A program made the position numbers and the translations under genes. Source: Acidimicrobiaceae bacterium (GTDB lineage: Bacteria; Actinomycetota; Acidimicrobiia; Acidimicrobiales; RAAP-2). From it: DNA of 50,644 nt. Of this stretch, positions 1 through 9,623 are shown piece after piece (position 1 is the stretch's first letter; each line of letters starts with the position of its first letter). The notes beneath the pieces were generated by a model. It was not told where the DNA came from and searched no databases. It worked only from the letters and a program-made list of their open reading frames with translations. The stretch covers positions 571 to 51,214 of the forward strand of contig PLRK01000104.1 in assembly GCA_003163875.1 (NCBI GenBank), in the 5' to 3' direction.

Positions 1-2138
1 CGGGCACGCGCCTCGACGGATTCTTATCGCTCGCCGCCGAATTCGGTGCGGCCATCGTCGCAACCTGCATCGACGAAGAAGGACAGGCGCGCACGGCCGA
101 ATGGAAGGTGCGCGCGGCACGTGCCATCACCGATCTCGCCGTCACGCGCTACGGCTTGAGTGCGCACGACATCTTCATCGACCCCCTCGCCCTACCGTTA
201 TCGACGGGCATGGTCGAGTCGCGACGTGACGGCATCGAAACCCTCGAAGCAATCAGGCGCATCAAGTCCGAGCTTCCCGGCGTGCGCACGATCCTCGGGT
301 TGTCCAACATCTCCTTTGGACTCAATCCGGCAGCCCGACAAGTGCTCAACAGCGTGTTCTTGCACGAAGCCGCCGAAGCCGGCCTCGATGCCGCAATCGT
401 GCACGCATCCAAGATCCTTCCTCTCTCGCGCGTCGACGACGACGCGCGACGCATCTGCCTCGACCTCATTTATGATCGGCGAACCGACACGTATGATCCC
501 CTCGCCGAACTCCTTCGGGCCTTCGAGGGCGTCTCGACGTCCAGCCAGAATCAGCACTCGCTCGACGACCTCGCACTCGATGAGCGATTGCGACAGCGCA
601 TCATCGATGGCGCCCGTGTGGGTCTCGACGACGACTTGAGCGAAGCAATGAGCGCCGGCATGAAACCACTCGACATCGTCAATGACCTCCTGCTCGACGG
701 GATGCGCGAAGTGGGCGATCTCTTCGCCTCGGGAGAGATGCAGCTTCCCTTCGTGCTCCAGAGTGCCGAAACCATGAAGGCCGCCGTGGCGTTCCTCGAG
801 CCCCACATGGAGAAAAGTGATCAAGGGGGAAGGGGACGCGTCGTCCTCGCGACCGTGAAGGGCGACGTCCACGACATTGGCAAGAACTTGGTCGACATCA
901 TCTTGACCAACAATGGCTACGAAGTCATCAACCTCGGCATCAAGGTGGGCATCAACGAGATGCTGACCGCGGTCGAAGAAGAGCACGCTGACGCACTCGG
1001 GATGAGTGGGCTACTCGTCAAGTCGACGTTGATCATGCGCGAGAATCTCGAATTGATGAACGAGCGCGGAATGAGCAACGTGCCGGTACTGCTCGGCGGT
1101 GCCGCGCTCACGCGAACCTACGTTGAACGCGACCTGCGCGAGGTCTACGAGGGACGACTCTTCTACGGCAAGGACGCCTTCGAGGGCTTGCGCGTGCTCG
1201 ATCGCCTGGGTTCAATGGCGAAATCGGGCGAGGAGGACCCTCACTTCGGGCGTGAGATCTCAGAGAGGAAGGTCCAACGTCGATTCCGCGACGAGCAAGC
1301 GATCCCCGACAACCTTCCCGCCCGAAGTCCCGACGTCGATCAGGACAACCCACTCTTCCCACCTCCATTTCTCGGCAGTCGTGTCGCGAAGGGCATGTCG
1401 ATCGACGAGATCAGCGACTACTTGAACCTCACCGCATTATTTCGAAATCAATGGGGCTACCGCCCAGACGACGGCGAAGATGACATAGCCTTCAAGGAAC
1501 GAGTGAGCGCGGTGCTACGAGAGCAGGTGGGCATCGCGAAGCAAGAGGATTTGCTTATTCCCCAAGTGGTGTGGGGGCACTTCCCCGCGGCGTCAGACGG
1601 CACGTCACTGATCATCTTCGACGATGACGAACGCACGAGTGAACTGACTCGCTTCGTCTTTCCTCGCCAACACGAGGCGCCCTATCTCTGCATCGCCGAC
1701 TTCTTTCGCTCGACGGACAGCCCCGATCACGACTACGCGAGTTTCATGCTCGTCACGATGGGGGCGAAGATATCGGAGCGTTGCCAAGAACTCTTCGCGG
1801 AGAATCGCTACACCGACTATCTGCTCTTGCATGGTCTCGGCGTCGAAATGGCCGAAGCACTCGCTGAGATGTGGCACAGGAGGATTCGTGAAGAACTTGG
1901 GTTCGTCGAACACGACGGGCCAACGCTCACTGGCCTCTTTCGTCAGCAGTATCGAGGCGGTCGATACTCGTGGGGCTATCCGGCTTGCCCGGATTTGAGT
2001 GACAACGCGAAGGTGGCATCGCTCTTGGACGCCAGTCGCATCGGCGTCGTCGTCTCTGAGGGTTTCCAATTACACCCGGAGCAAACGACCGACGCCATCA
2101 TTTGCCATCACCCGATGGCCAAGTACTTCATCGCCTAG
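1..2138 (+). CDS. metH: Cobalamin-dependent methionine synthase, C-terminal part (5' end outside window)
   Basis: Open frame continues to the window edge (ATCIDEEGQARTAEWKVRAARAITDLAV...). B12-binding motif DVHDIGKNLVDIILTNNGYEVINLG and activation domain SFMLVTMGAKISERCQELFAENRYTDYLLLHGLGVEMAEALAEMWH. Confidence 0.95.
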   Translation, partial: GTRLDGFLSLAAEFGAAIVATCIDEEGQARTAEWKVRAARAITDLAVTRYGLSAHDIFIDPLALPLSTGMVESRRDGIETLEAIRRIKSELPGVRTILGLSNISFGLNPAARQVLNSVFLHEAAEAGLDAAIVHASKILPLSRVDDDARRICLDLIYDRRTDTYDPLAELLRAFEGVSTSSQNQHSLDDLALDERLRQRIIDGARVGLDDDLSEAMSAGMKPLDIVNDLLLDGMREVGDLFASGEMQLPFVLQSAETMKAAVAFLEPHMEKSDQGGRGRVVLATVKGDVHDIGKNLVDIILTNNGYEVINLGIKVGINEMLTAVEEEHADALGMSGLLVKSTLIMRENLELMNERGMSNVPVLLGGAALTRTYVERDLREVYEGRLFYGKDAFEGLRVLDRLGSMAKSGEEDPHFGREISERKVQRRFRDEQAIPDNLPARSPDVDQDNPLFPPPFLGSRVAKGMSIDEISDYLNLTALFRNQWGYRPDDGEDDIAFKERVSAVLREQVGIAKQEDLLIPQVVWGHFPAASDGTSLIIFDDDERTSELTRFVFPRQHEAPYLCIADFFRSTDSPDHDYASFMLVTMGAKISERCQELFAENRYTDYLLLHGLGVEMAEALAEMWHRRIREELGFVEHDGPTLTGLFRQQYRGGRYSWGYPACPDLSDNAKVASLLDASRIGVVVSEGFQLHPEQTTDAIICHHPMAKYFIA

Positions 2139-2169
2139 GACTCTACTTTTCGTCTAACTTTGAGACGCA

Positions 2170-3696
2170 ATGACGTCTAGAACCACGCGTCGTCGATTTC
2201 TGCAGGCTTCCGGCTCCCTTCTGGGGAGCGTGCTCGCCACGTCTCGCGTCGCGGGGGCATCAACCGATGCTCCACTTGGCACACTGCAGGTGAGTGCGAC
2301 CATCCAGCAGGAAAACCAAAAGCTCGGGGATGGCTCGTGGATCATGGGACGCCCAGCCCAACCAGGCGACATTGAGGGCTACGCGAGTGCGCCGAGCGTC
2401 AACCTGGGCGAGACCATCTCGTTCTTCGTCAGCACCGTCGCCACGCACTACCGCGCCAAAGTCTTTCGCATGGGTTACTACCAAGGTTACGGTGCCCATC
2501 TCGTCGAGACCAGAACTCCCCTTTCTGGTCGACGCCTCGACATCCCGACGCCTGACGTGAACAACACCGTCGACTGCGATTGGCCAGTGTCCTTCACGCT
2601 CGAGGACACGGGGAACTACGTACCTGGTCAATACCTCGTTCGATTGGAACTCCCCACTGGCGAGTATTCGTTCATTCCCTTCTTGATACGTGACGACGAG
2701 TCCACGTCAACATACGTCTACATGAGTTCAGTGAATACGTGGCAGGCCTACAACGCATGGGGCGGCTACAGCCTCTACCGCGGCGCCGACCACTACGGCA
2801 ACACTGATTTCGACGAAGGGGTTCGCGCCACCATCGTCTCGTTCAACCGCCCGTACAGTCGTCACTTCGGCAACGGTTCAGGCGACTTCGTAGGCAACGA
2901 ATTTCCTTTTCTGTTCCTCGCCGAGAAATTGGGGCTCGATCTCTCCTACTGGACCAACGTTGATCTGCATCAACGCGGCAACGCGCTTACCCAACACCAA
3001 GCCCTCATCTCGCTCGGTCACGACGAGTACTACTCGCCGCCGATGCGCCTGGCCGCCACCAACGCCATCGACGCCGGCGTCAACGTCGCGTTCCTTGGAG
3101 CGAATTTCTGCTATCGCAAGATTCGTTATCTCGAGAGCTACAACGGTGCGAACCGTCTCATGGTCAACTATCGCTCGATCGCGGACCCGATCTACGCGAG
3201 CGATCCTTCGGCGACAACGGTGAACTGGTCCGATTGGCCATCGGACACACCCGAGAGCACGTTCTCTGGCTCGCATTGGGGCGGAGTACCCGGCGAAGGG
3301 TCACTCGTCGTGTGCGACGCCTCATCATGGCTCTGGAGTGGCGCCGGGCTCGATGACGGCGACGTGCTCGAAGGCGCCCTCGGTGGGGAGTTCAATAATC
3401 ACAACCCCACCGTCACGAACCCGCCCAACGTGCAGCTATTCGGCCACTCGCCCGTCGTCGGCGGCATCAGCGATATCACCTACTCGGCACAACCTGATCA
3501 GGGCGGCGTCTTTTGCACCGGGACTGGCTGGTGGATCTATCGACTCTCGAATGCACCACTACTGGGAAACCGTTGGGTCCCTGCACCCGTGCCCGGTGTC
3601 ACGTCGCCACTCACGACGGCTACCCAGAACCTTCTGGCGCTCCTTGGCGGGGGTCCCTGCGGACTCTTCATGCCGTCGGTCGCCACTCTCGCCTAG
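2170..3696 (+). CDS. Tat-exported N,N-dimethylformamidase beta-subunit-like protein
   Basis: Twin-arginine leader MTSRTTRRRFLQASGSLLGSVLATSRVAGA; body motifs YVYMSSVNTWQAYNAWGGYSLY and SLGHDEYYS resemble the DMFase large-subunit family. Confidence 0.7.
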   Translation: MTSRTTRRRFLQASGSLLGSVLATSRVAGASTDAPLGTLQVSATIQQENQKLGDGSWIMGRPAQPGDIEGYASAPSVNLGETISFFVSTVATHYRAKVFRMGYYQGYGAHLVETRTPLSGRRLDIPTPDVNNTVDCDWPVSFTLEDTGNYVPGQYLVRLELPTGEYSFIPFLIRDDESTSTYVYMSSVNTWQAYNAWGGYSLYRGADHYGNTDFDEGVRATIVSFNRPYSRHFGNGSGDFVGNEFPFLFLAEKLGLDLSYWTNVDLHQRGNALTQHQALISLGHDEYYSPPMRLAATNAIDAGVNVAFLGANFCYRKIRYLESYNGANRLMVNYRSIADPIYASDPSATTVNWSDWPSDTPESTFSGSHWGGVPGEGSLVVCDASSWLWSGAGLDDGDVLEGALGGEFNNHNPTVTNPPNVQLFGHSPVVGGISDITYSAQPDQGGVFCTGTGWWIYRLSNAPLLGNRWVPAPVPGVTSPLTTATQNLLALLGGGPCGLFMPSVATLA

Positions 3697-5318
3697 CGAC
3701 GCGTTGGCGCCGCGACCGGTGTGGCGTCACTCAACGCCTTCTTCGCGTGATAACTCGACCTAGTCAAGGGTGATGCCTGGACGTGACGCAATCCGAAACC
3801 CTCACCAATGAGGACGAGTTCATCAAATTCTGAAGGTTCCCACCAACGCGCGACGGGGAGATGCTGCTCAGTAGGTCGCAAGTACTGGCCAATCGTCGCG
3901 ATCGACACGCCCACCGACGCCACGTCAGCCAACGTCTCGACCACTTCGTCGCGGGTCTCACCGAGTCCGACCATCATTCCTGACTTCGTCGTGAAGCCCG
4001 CAGCGACGCTTCGTGCGAGTAGCGTGAGCGAACGCGCGTAACCCGCGCTCGGGCGCACCGCGCGCTGCAGTCGGGCGACAGTTTCGATGTTGTGGTTGAT
4101 GACGTCGGGTTCAGACGCAAAGATGAGTTCCAACGACGCGAGGTCGCCCTTCAAATCGCTGATCAACACTTCGACATTGGTGGACGCCGAGCGACGCCGG
4201 ATGGCGCGGACCGTTTCGCCAATGGCGCCCGCGCCGCCGTCGACGAGGTCGTCGCGCGCGACACAGGTAATGACGGCGTGCGCGAGTCCGAGACGTACGA
4301 CGGCTTCGGCGACGCGCTCGGGCTCGGTTGGATCAAGCGCCAGTGGCTTTCGCGTGTCGATGAGGCAGAATCCACACGCCCTGGTACAACGCTCACCGTT
4401 GACCATGAACGTCGCGGTGCCCTCCGCCCAACACTCGAAGATATTGGGACACCCCGCTTCCTCGCACACGGTCACGAGTCGTAGATCCTCGGTGAGTGTG
4501 CGAAGCGACTGATATTCGAGGCCCATGTGCGCCTCGATGCGCAACCAGTCGGGTTTACGCGATCGAAGCGCAATTCCCGCGTCAGGGTCAACGCCCGCCT
4601 TTCGCAAGCGTCGCAGCAAAGGTCGCTCCGATGACGTGCTCGACGCGCTACGGTCAACGCGCGCCACGCTGTGCGTGTCGCCGAATCGAAGCGATAACTC
4701 TTCACCCAGTCGCTCTTCGACCTCGAGCGCACTCACGCTGAGTCCAAGCGAACGCAACGAACCTACGGGTTTATCGGTGATACCGCACGGATTGATCTTG
4801 GCGAAACCATTGAGGTCGATATCAACATTCAGGGCCACGCCGTGCAACGTCCGGCGCACGTCGCGCGCATTTCGTTCGGTGCGAACGCCCACCGCCGCGA
4901 TCTTGGAGGGTCGAGCTTCGAGGTGGGCCCACACGCCGGGATAGCCGTCGAGGCGTCCAATCTCACCAAGCGTGTGCTGCTCGTCGACTCCTCGCACGGT
5001 CGCGATCACGGCGTCCTCGAGGTCACGAACGTGCGCCTTACCCGCTGAAGGATCATCGGCGACGGTACGAATTGCCCAGGCGACGACCTGGCCCGGGGCG
5101 TGGAACGTCACGTCGCCGCCGCGATCGGCGTCGACGACGACGGCATCGAGCGCGTCGAGTGGAACGAGGAAGTTCTCTTCCTGGGTGCGTACCCCTCGGG
5201 TGTAGGTAGGAGGGTGCTCGAACAACAACACGTAGTCGTCATTGGCTTGCAACAAGGCACGTTGTAAGTCATTCGCCTCGGCGAACGAGATTCGCCCCAG
5301 GTGACGGCGACGAAGCAT
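3693..5318 (-). CDS. lipB-lipA: Fused octanoyltransferase (LipB) - lipoyl synthase (LipA)
   Basis: N-terminal half: DRGGDVTFHAPGQ, KIAAVGV (Lys), INPCGI (Cys). C-terminal half: CEEAGCPNIFECW (CX4CX5C), CTRACGFC (radical SAM CX3CX2C), terminal RSSYHA. One uninterrupted 541-aa frame. Confidence 0.93.
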   Translation of the reverse strand: MLRRRHLGRISFAEANDLQRALLQANDDYVLLFEHPPTYTRGVRTQEENFLVPLDALDAVVVDADRGGDVTFHAPGQVVAWAIRTVADDPSAGKAHVRDLEDAVIATVRGVDEQHTLGEIGRLDGYPGVWAHLEARPSKIAAVGVRTERNARDVRRTLHGVALNVDIDLNGFAKINPCGITDKPVGSLRSLGLSVSALEVEERLGEELSLRFGDTHSVARVDRSASSTSSERPLLRRLRKAGVDPDAGIALRSRKPDWLRIEAHMGLEYQSLRTLTEDLRLVTVCEEAGCPNIFECWAEGTATFMVNGERCTRACGFCLIDTRKPLALDPTEPERVAEAVVRLGLAHAVITCVARDDLVDGGAGAIGETVRAIRRRSASTNVEVLISDLKGDLASLELIFASEPDVINHNIETVARLQRAVRPSAGYARSLTLLARSVAAGFTTKSGMMVGLGETRDEVVETLADVASVGVSIATIGQYLRPTEQHLPVARWWEPSEFDELVLIGEGFGLRHVQASPLTRSSYHAKKALSDATPVAAPTRR

Positions 5319-6533
5319 CTAGCGCTCGCTCTCCAAGTCCATGCCGGCGAGTAATTCCGCCACTCGCTCGAGATAATTGACCGCCGACACTGGCTCACAG
5401 ACGCGGTGATCAAAAGACAGGCCCAACACCAAACGTCGTCCCGGGGCGACCGTCTCCTTACCATTCTTCACGACGACGACGGGTACCTTGCGAACAGCAC
5501 CCACGCTCAACGCCGCGACCTCTGGTTGGATGATGATGGGCTCGGTGAAGAGGGTGTTCTCGCTGGGTGCACCGACGATCGTGAATGTGCCACCCATGAG
5601 ATCGTCCGTCGTCAATTGGCGCGACGCCAATCGCTCACCCAGTTCACTCACCCGACGCGCGAGCGCACGCAAGGTAAGGCCGGCCGCCGCATGGACGACC
5701 GGTACGAGCATGCCGTCCTCCGCCACGTGGCGCATGACGCCCAAATTCACCGTGCGATGGATCGTCAATTGATCCTCGTTGTACGTGGCATTCAAGAACT
5801 CGAACTCAGCCAAGGCGCGTACCGCGGCGAGACTGACGACCATCTCGTCGCTGATGGTCACCCCGTCACGGGTCACGCGTCCCGCCGCCTCCAACTCAGC
5901 GAAGACCGTGGCGTCCACTTCGATGGCGACGAAGCCGTGGGGGGTGCTCTGCGTCGACACCGACATGTGTTGGCCCATGCGACGTTGTCCATTCGAGAGG
6001 GGTACCACTACCTCTTCGGTTGGTCCATCCAAGACGGCGCGCTCGGCGTCACGGCGAGTGATCGCTCCCCCGGGACCAGAGCCCTGGACGGTCGACGGCT
6101 CGACACCACCGTCACTCAATATCCTTCGCACGACCGGTGAGACGACGACGCCACTTTGCGCGTTGGCGTCCACCGATGGTGCCGGCACTGGCGCCGGTAT
6201 CGCCTCGACGGCGGAAACGTCAGGCGTCGCCGGAGCCTTCGCGGCCGATGGCTCGGTCTGCGTCGAGCTGGCACTCGGCGCGGGCGAACCCGCACTGGCG
6301 TTCTCGTCGATCACAGCAACGCGCGACCCCGTTTCGACGGTGTCGCCCTCACCGGCCAAAATCTGCACTAACACGCCCGCCGCAGGTGAGGGCATCTCGG
6401 AGTCGACTTTGTCAGTCGAGACTTCGAAGAGGGGTTCATCACGCGCGACGGCATCGCCTATCTTCTTGAACCATTGCGTGATGATTCCTTCGGTGACTGA
6501 CTCACCTAACGACGGAAGCGTGACGTCAACCAA
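5319..6533 (-). CDS. 2-oxoacid dehydrogenase E2 component (dihydrolipoamide acyltransferase), single lipoyl domain
   Basis: Lipoyl domain FEVSTDKVDSEMPSPAAGVL, E1/E3-binding domain VSPVVRRILSDGGV, catalytic domain ending SFDHRVCEPVSAVNYL (atypical HxxxDG). Confidence 0.88.
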   Translation of the reverse strand: MVDVTLPSLGESVTEGIITQWFKKIGDAVARDEPLFEVSTDKVDSEMPSPAAGVLVQILAGEGDTVETGSRVAVIDENASAGSPAPSASSTQTEPSAAKAPATPDVSAVEAIPAPVPAPSVDANAQSGVVVSPVVRRILSDGGVEPSTVQGSGPGGAITRRDAERAVLDGPTEEVVVPLSNGQRRMGQHMSVSTQSTPHGFVAIEVDATVFAELEAAGRVTRDGVTISDEMVVSLAAVRALAEFEFLNATYNEDQLTIHRTVNLGVMRHVAEDGMLVPVVHAAAGLTLRALARRVSELGERLASRQLTTDDLMGGTFTIVGAPSENTLFTEPIIIQPEVAALSVGAVRKVPVVVVKNGKETVAPGRRLVLGLSFDHRVCEPVSAVNYLERVAELLAGMDLESER

Positions 6534-7956
6534 CGTGCAATCCTCGTCCGGCGAGTGCGATGAGCGTTTCGCCGAATGTCTCGGAGAGCGATGGGTGCGG
6601 TTGGATGAGGGCGGCCGCTTCTTCGGCGGTGGCTTCCCAGTTGACGGCGAAATAACCCGCCCCGAGTTGTTCGGTCACCCACGGGCCCGCCATGTGGACC
6701 CCGAGGATCTGACCGGCACTGCCATCGGCGCGCTTTTCAGCGATGATCTTGACGACGCCGTCTGTGTCGCCAATGATCTGCGCGCGACTGTTGCCACCAA
6801 AGGGATCCTTCTTGACAACGACGTCGTAGCCCTTTTCCTTGGCCGCGGCTTCGGTGAGTCCGCAGAACGCGACCTCCGGATTCGAGTAGATCGCCCAGGG
6901 GACTCGGTCGTAGTCGACGGGAACGACAGGTTCGCCGAGGATTGATTTGATGGTGACGATGGCTTCGGCGAAACCGACGTGCGCGAGCTGGGGCGTGTTC
7001 GCCACCACGTCACCCACGGCGTAGACGTTGGGGTTCGACGTGCGCATGTACGGATCAGCGACGACGAATCCTCGCTCGTTGATCTCGACGCCAGTTCCCT
7101 CACCCAGCAGACCTTCGGTGCGAGGACGTCGCCCAACTGACACGACCACCATGTCCACCTTGACGTCTTCGCCACCTTCGATGTTGACCGACGTGCCACC
7201 CTTGTTTGGTTTGTGACCAGTGATGTTGACGCCCACTTGGATCTCGATGCCACGCTTCTTGAAGGCGCGCTCGACGACCTTGGCGACTTCGGCGTCGCAA
7301 CCAGCGAGGATCGACGGGAGTCCTTCGAGGATGGTGACCTTGGTACCCATGTCGGCCAACAGAGACGCGAACTCACAGCCAATCGCCCCGCCACCAATGA
7401 CGGCGGCAGTTTCGGGGAGCGCCTCGAGATTGAGGAACTCATCAGAGGTATAGACGATCTTTCCATCGACGTCGATGCCCGGTAGCGTGCGCGGTACCGA
7501 TCCCGCCGCGATGATGACGTTCTTCCCCTTCGCGATGACGCCAGCGTCTGCGCCGTCGAGTACCGTGACCGTGAGATCCTTGTCGAGTCGCCCCGTGCCT
7601 TCGAAGATGGTGACCTTTCGGCCCTTTAAGAGACCCGACAGACCCTTATAGAGCTTGTCGACGATGTCGTTCTTTCGTGCTTGGCTCACGGCGAAATCCG
7701 TTTTGATCTCTCCAGTGCTGAAACCAAACGCACTCGAATGTTCGAGCGTGCGGTGCACGTGGGCGGTCTCGAGGAACTCCTTCGCGGGTACGCAACCACG
7801 GTGAAGGCAGGTACCACCCACCTTGTCGCGCTCAATGATCGCGATGTTGAGTCCGGCACTTGCGCCGTACAGGGCGGCGGCGTATCCACCGGGCCCTCCT
7901 CCGATGACGACAACATCGAACTGTTGGACCTCGTTAGCCACGGCCGTTCCCTTCAA
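6526..7956 (-). CDS. lpdA: Dihydrolipoamide dehydrogenase (E3)
   Basis: GGGPGGYAAALYGA, redox motif GGTCLHRGCVPAKEFLETA, AVGDVV, HPSLSETFGE. Overlaps the E2 start by 8 bp. Confidence 0.95.
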   Translation of the reverse strand: MKGTAVANEVQQFDVVVIGGGPGGYAAALYGASAGLNIAIIERDKVGGTCLHRGCVPAKEFLETAHVHRTLEHSSAFGFSTGEIKTDFAVSQARKNDIVDKLYKGLSGLLKGRKVTIFEGTGRLDKDLTVTVLDGADAGVIAKGKNVIIAAGSVPRTLPGIDVDGKIVYTSDEFLNLEALPETAAVIGGGAIGCEFASLLADMGTKVTILEGLPSILAGCDAEVAKVVERAFKKRGIEIQVGVNITGHKPNKGGTSVNIEGGEDVKVDMVVVSVGRRPRTEGLLGEGTGVEINERGFVVADPYMRTSNPNVYAVGDVVANTPQLAHVGFAEAIVTIKSILGEPVVPVDYDRVPWAIYSNPEVAFCGLTEAAAKEKGYDVVVKKDPFGGNSRAQIIGDTDGVVKIIAEKRADGSAGQILGVHMAGPWVTEQLGAGYFAVNWEATAEEAAALIQPHPSLSETFGETLIALAGRGLHVG

Positions 7957-8020
7957 TCTTCCTAGTGCTCAACCCCCTAGGGAATCCTAATGTTCTACCC
8001 ACGGGCCCAGGCGCCAGGCT

Positions 8021-8458
8021 CTAGGAATGCCGACCCCGCTGGGTGTCGGCAGCCTGGGTCGCCAACTCGTCGACGAAGTCATTCATGACGTCGCCCGAAT
8101 GACCCTTAACCCAACGAAACGTGATGTCACGTCCGCTCTCGAGGGCGAGGACAAACAGCTCCTCCCATAGATCACGATTCGCGACGGGTTGGCCTTGGGA
8201 GTTCTTCCAATTGCGACGCAGCCACCCGTTGTACCACTTATCGTTGAAACACTTGACGACGTAGTTCGAATCACTCACGATCTCGAGGGGACTTTCGGGA
8301 TTCTCCTTCAGCGCTTCGATGACCGCGATGACCTCCATTCGTTGGTTGGTCGTATGCGCATCGGCTCCACTGGCGAATGATTCTGCACCACTCGCCCACG
8401 CCCATCCCCCCGGACCCGGGTTACCGCGGCACGCGCCGTCGGTATGTATGCGTTTCAT
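8021..8458 (-). CDS. rnhA: Ribonuclease HI
   Basis: MKRIHTDGACRGNPGPGGWAW, MEVIAVIEAL, VSDSNYVVKC, WVKGHSGDVMNDFVDELA. Start chosen at the ATGA overlap with the Rrf2 gene stop. Confidence 0.93.
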   Translation of the reverse strand: MKRIHTDGACRGNPGPGGWAWASGAESFASGADAHTTNQRMEVIAVIEALKENPESPLEIVSDSNYVVKCFNDKWYNGWLRRNWKNSQGQPVANRDLWEELFVLALESGRDITFRWVKGHSGDVMNDFVDELATQAADTQRGRHS

Positions 8459-8913
8459 ATCGTCCGAGTGACCCACGAATCCGGATCAGAGGTGAAACGC
8501 GTCACGGCAACTGGCATCTCGCCGCGCAAGACCTGTCCGAGGGTGACGTGCTCGAGAACCTCACGCAACGCGCCACGGACCGCTACCCATACGTCACGCA
8601 AGTGCTTGGCTTCACCCTCATAGATGAGCGTCTCGGGTCGCATGCCGCGTACCCCCGCCATCGGACCGCTCACGACGCGAAGGATGTCAGCGATCATGAT
8701 CGAGTCGGGGTCCCTCGCGAGTTTGAAGCCACCTTCGGGACCTCGCTGGGACGTCACCAACCCACCTCGACGAAGATCGGACATGATTGCACCGAGAAAC
8801 TTCGCGGGCAGTTCTTGCTCCTGTGCCAAGTGTTCGGCACTTATCGAATTCGTCGTCGCCGCGAGGGTCAAGAGCGCGCGTATCGCGTACTCGGCCTTGG
8901 CGGGGATCTGCAT
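8455..8913 (-). CDS. Rrf2-family transcriptional regulator without cysteine ligands
   Basis: MQIPAKAEYAIRALLTLA...LPAKFLGAIMSDLRRGGLVTSQRGPEGGFKLARDPDSI; no Cys from the chosen start onward. Confidence 0.88.
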   Translation of the reverse strand: MQIPAKAEYAIRALLTLAATTNSISAEHLAQEQELPAKFLGAIMSDLRRGGLVTSQRGPEGGFKLARDPDSIMIADILRVVSGPMAGVRGMRPETLIYEGEAKHLRDVWVAVRGALREVLEHVTLGQVLRGEMPVAVTRFTSDPDSWVTRTI

Positions 8914-8978
8914 AGAACCATTCTGCCCCACGACAGGCCCACAAACTGTCAGCCGGTCCAAACTCCTAAAGTGGACTC

Positions 8979-9623
8979 GTGTTCGATCTACGCTCGCGCC
9001 GCCTGTATCTTTGCGTCCCCGCGCGCAAGGACATGGCGGTTTTTCTCCCTCAAGTCCTTCGAGGAGGTGTCGACATCGTTCAATTGCGAGAAAAACACCT
9101 CACCGATGAGGTTCGCCTCGCGTCGGCGCGGACCATGCGACCGATTTGCCGAGATTTCGGGGTCCCTTTCATCATGAACGATTCGCCAGAACTCGCTCTC
9201 GAGAGCGGGGCCGACGGCGTGCACGTGGGCCAAGACGACGTCAGTGTCGAGCGATGCCGACGACTTATGGGCGATACCGCCATTATTGGACTTTCCACGC
9301 ACGCGAAGGATGAATTCCTCGAAGGACTGTCGAGCCAAGCGAGTTACTTGAGCGCCGGACCCATCGTCCCCACTCCCACGAAGCTGGGTCGGCCGGGCAC
9401 GGGTGTCGCGTACGCGACTGCCTGCGAGCAACAGAGCGACCGACCCGTCTTCGTCACCGGAGGCGTGACCGACCAGAACGTCACTTCACTCGTCAACGCC
9501 GGACTTCGCCGCTTCGTCATCGTGCGTTACTTGACCCAAGCGAAAGAACCAGAAAAAGCTGCTCGCCTCCTTCGCGAAGCGCTTGACATCGCGCTCTCAG
9601 CGGTGACGGTCGAGCCAACCTAA
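8979..9623 (+). CDS. thiE: Thiamine-phosphate synthase
   Basis: GVDIVQLREKHL, FIMNDSPELALESGADGVHVGQDD, GLSTHA, GPIVPTPTKLGRPGTG, VFVTGGVT. Confidence 0.9.
   Translation: MFDLRSRRLYLCVPARKDMAVFLPQVLRGGVDIVQLREKHLTDEVRLASARTMRPICRDFGVPFIMNDSPELALESGADGVHVGQDDVSVERCRRLMGDTAIIGLSTHAKDEFLEGLSSQASYLSAGPIVPTPTKLGRPGTGVAYATACEQQSDRPVFVTGGVTDQNVTSLVNAGLRRFVIVRYLTQAKEPEKAARLLREALDIALSAVTVEPT

Noticed and set aside
198-986. 262-aa minus-strand ORF opposite metH
   Set aside because: Antisense of a clear MetH B12-binding/pterin region; no recognisable fold.
5779-6945. 388-aa plus-strand ORF antisense to E2 and lpd (also 5406..6140, 244 aa)
   Set aside because: Mirror ORF produced by codon bias of the opposite strand; low-complexity Ser/Thr/Arg composition and no domain, while the minus-strand genes are unambiguous.
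7975-7982. Palindrome CCCTAGGG upstream of lpdA
   Set aside because: Short perfect palindrome, but isolated and expected by chance at this scale.
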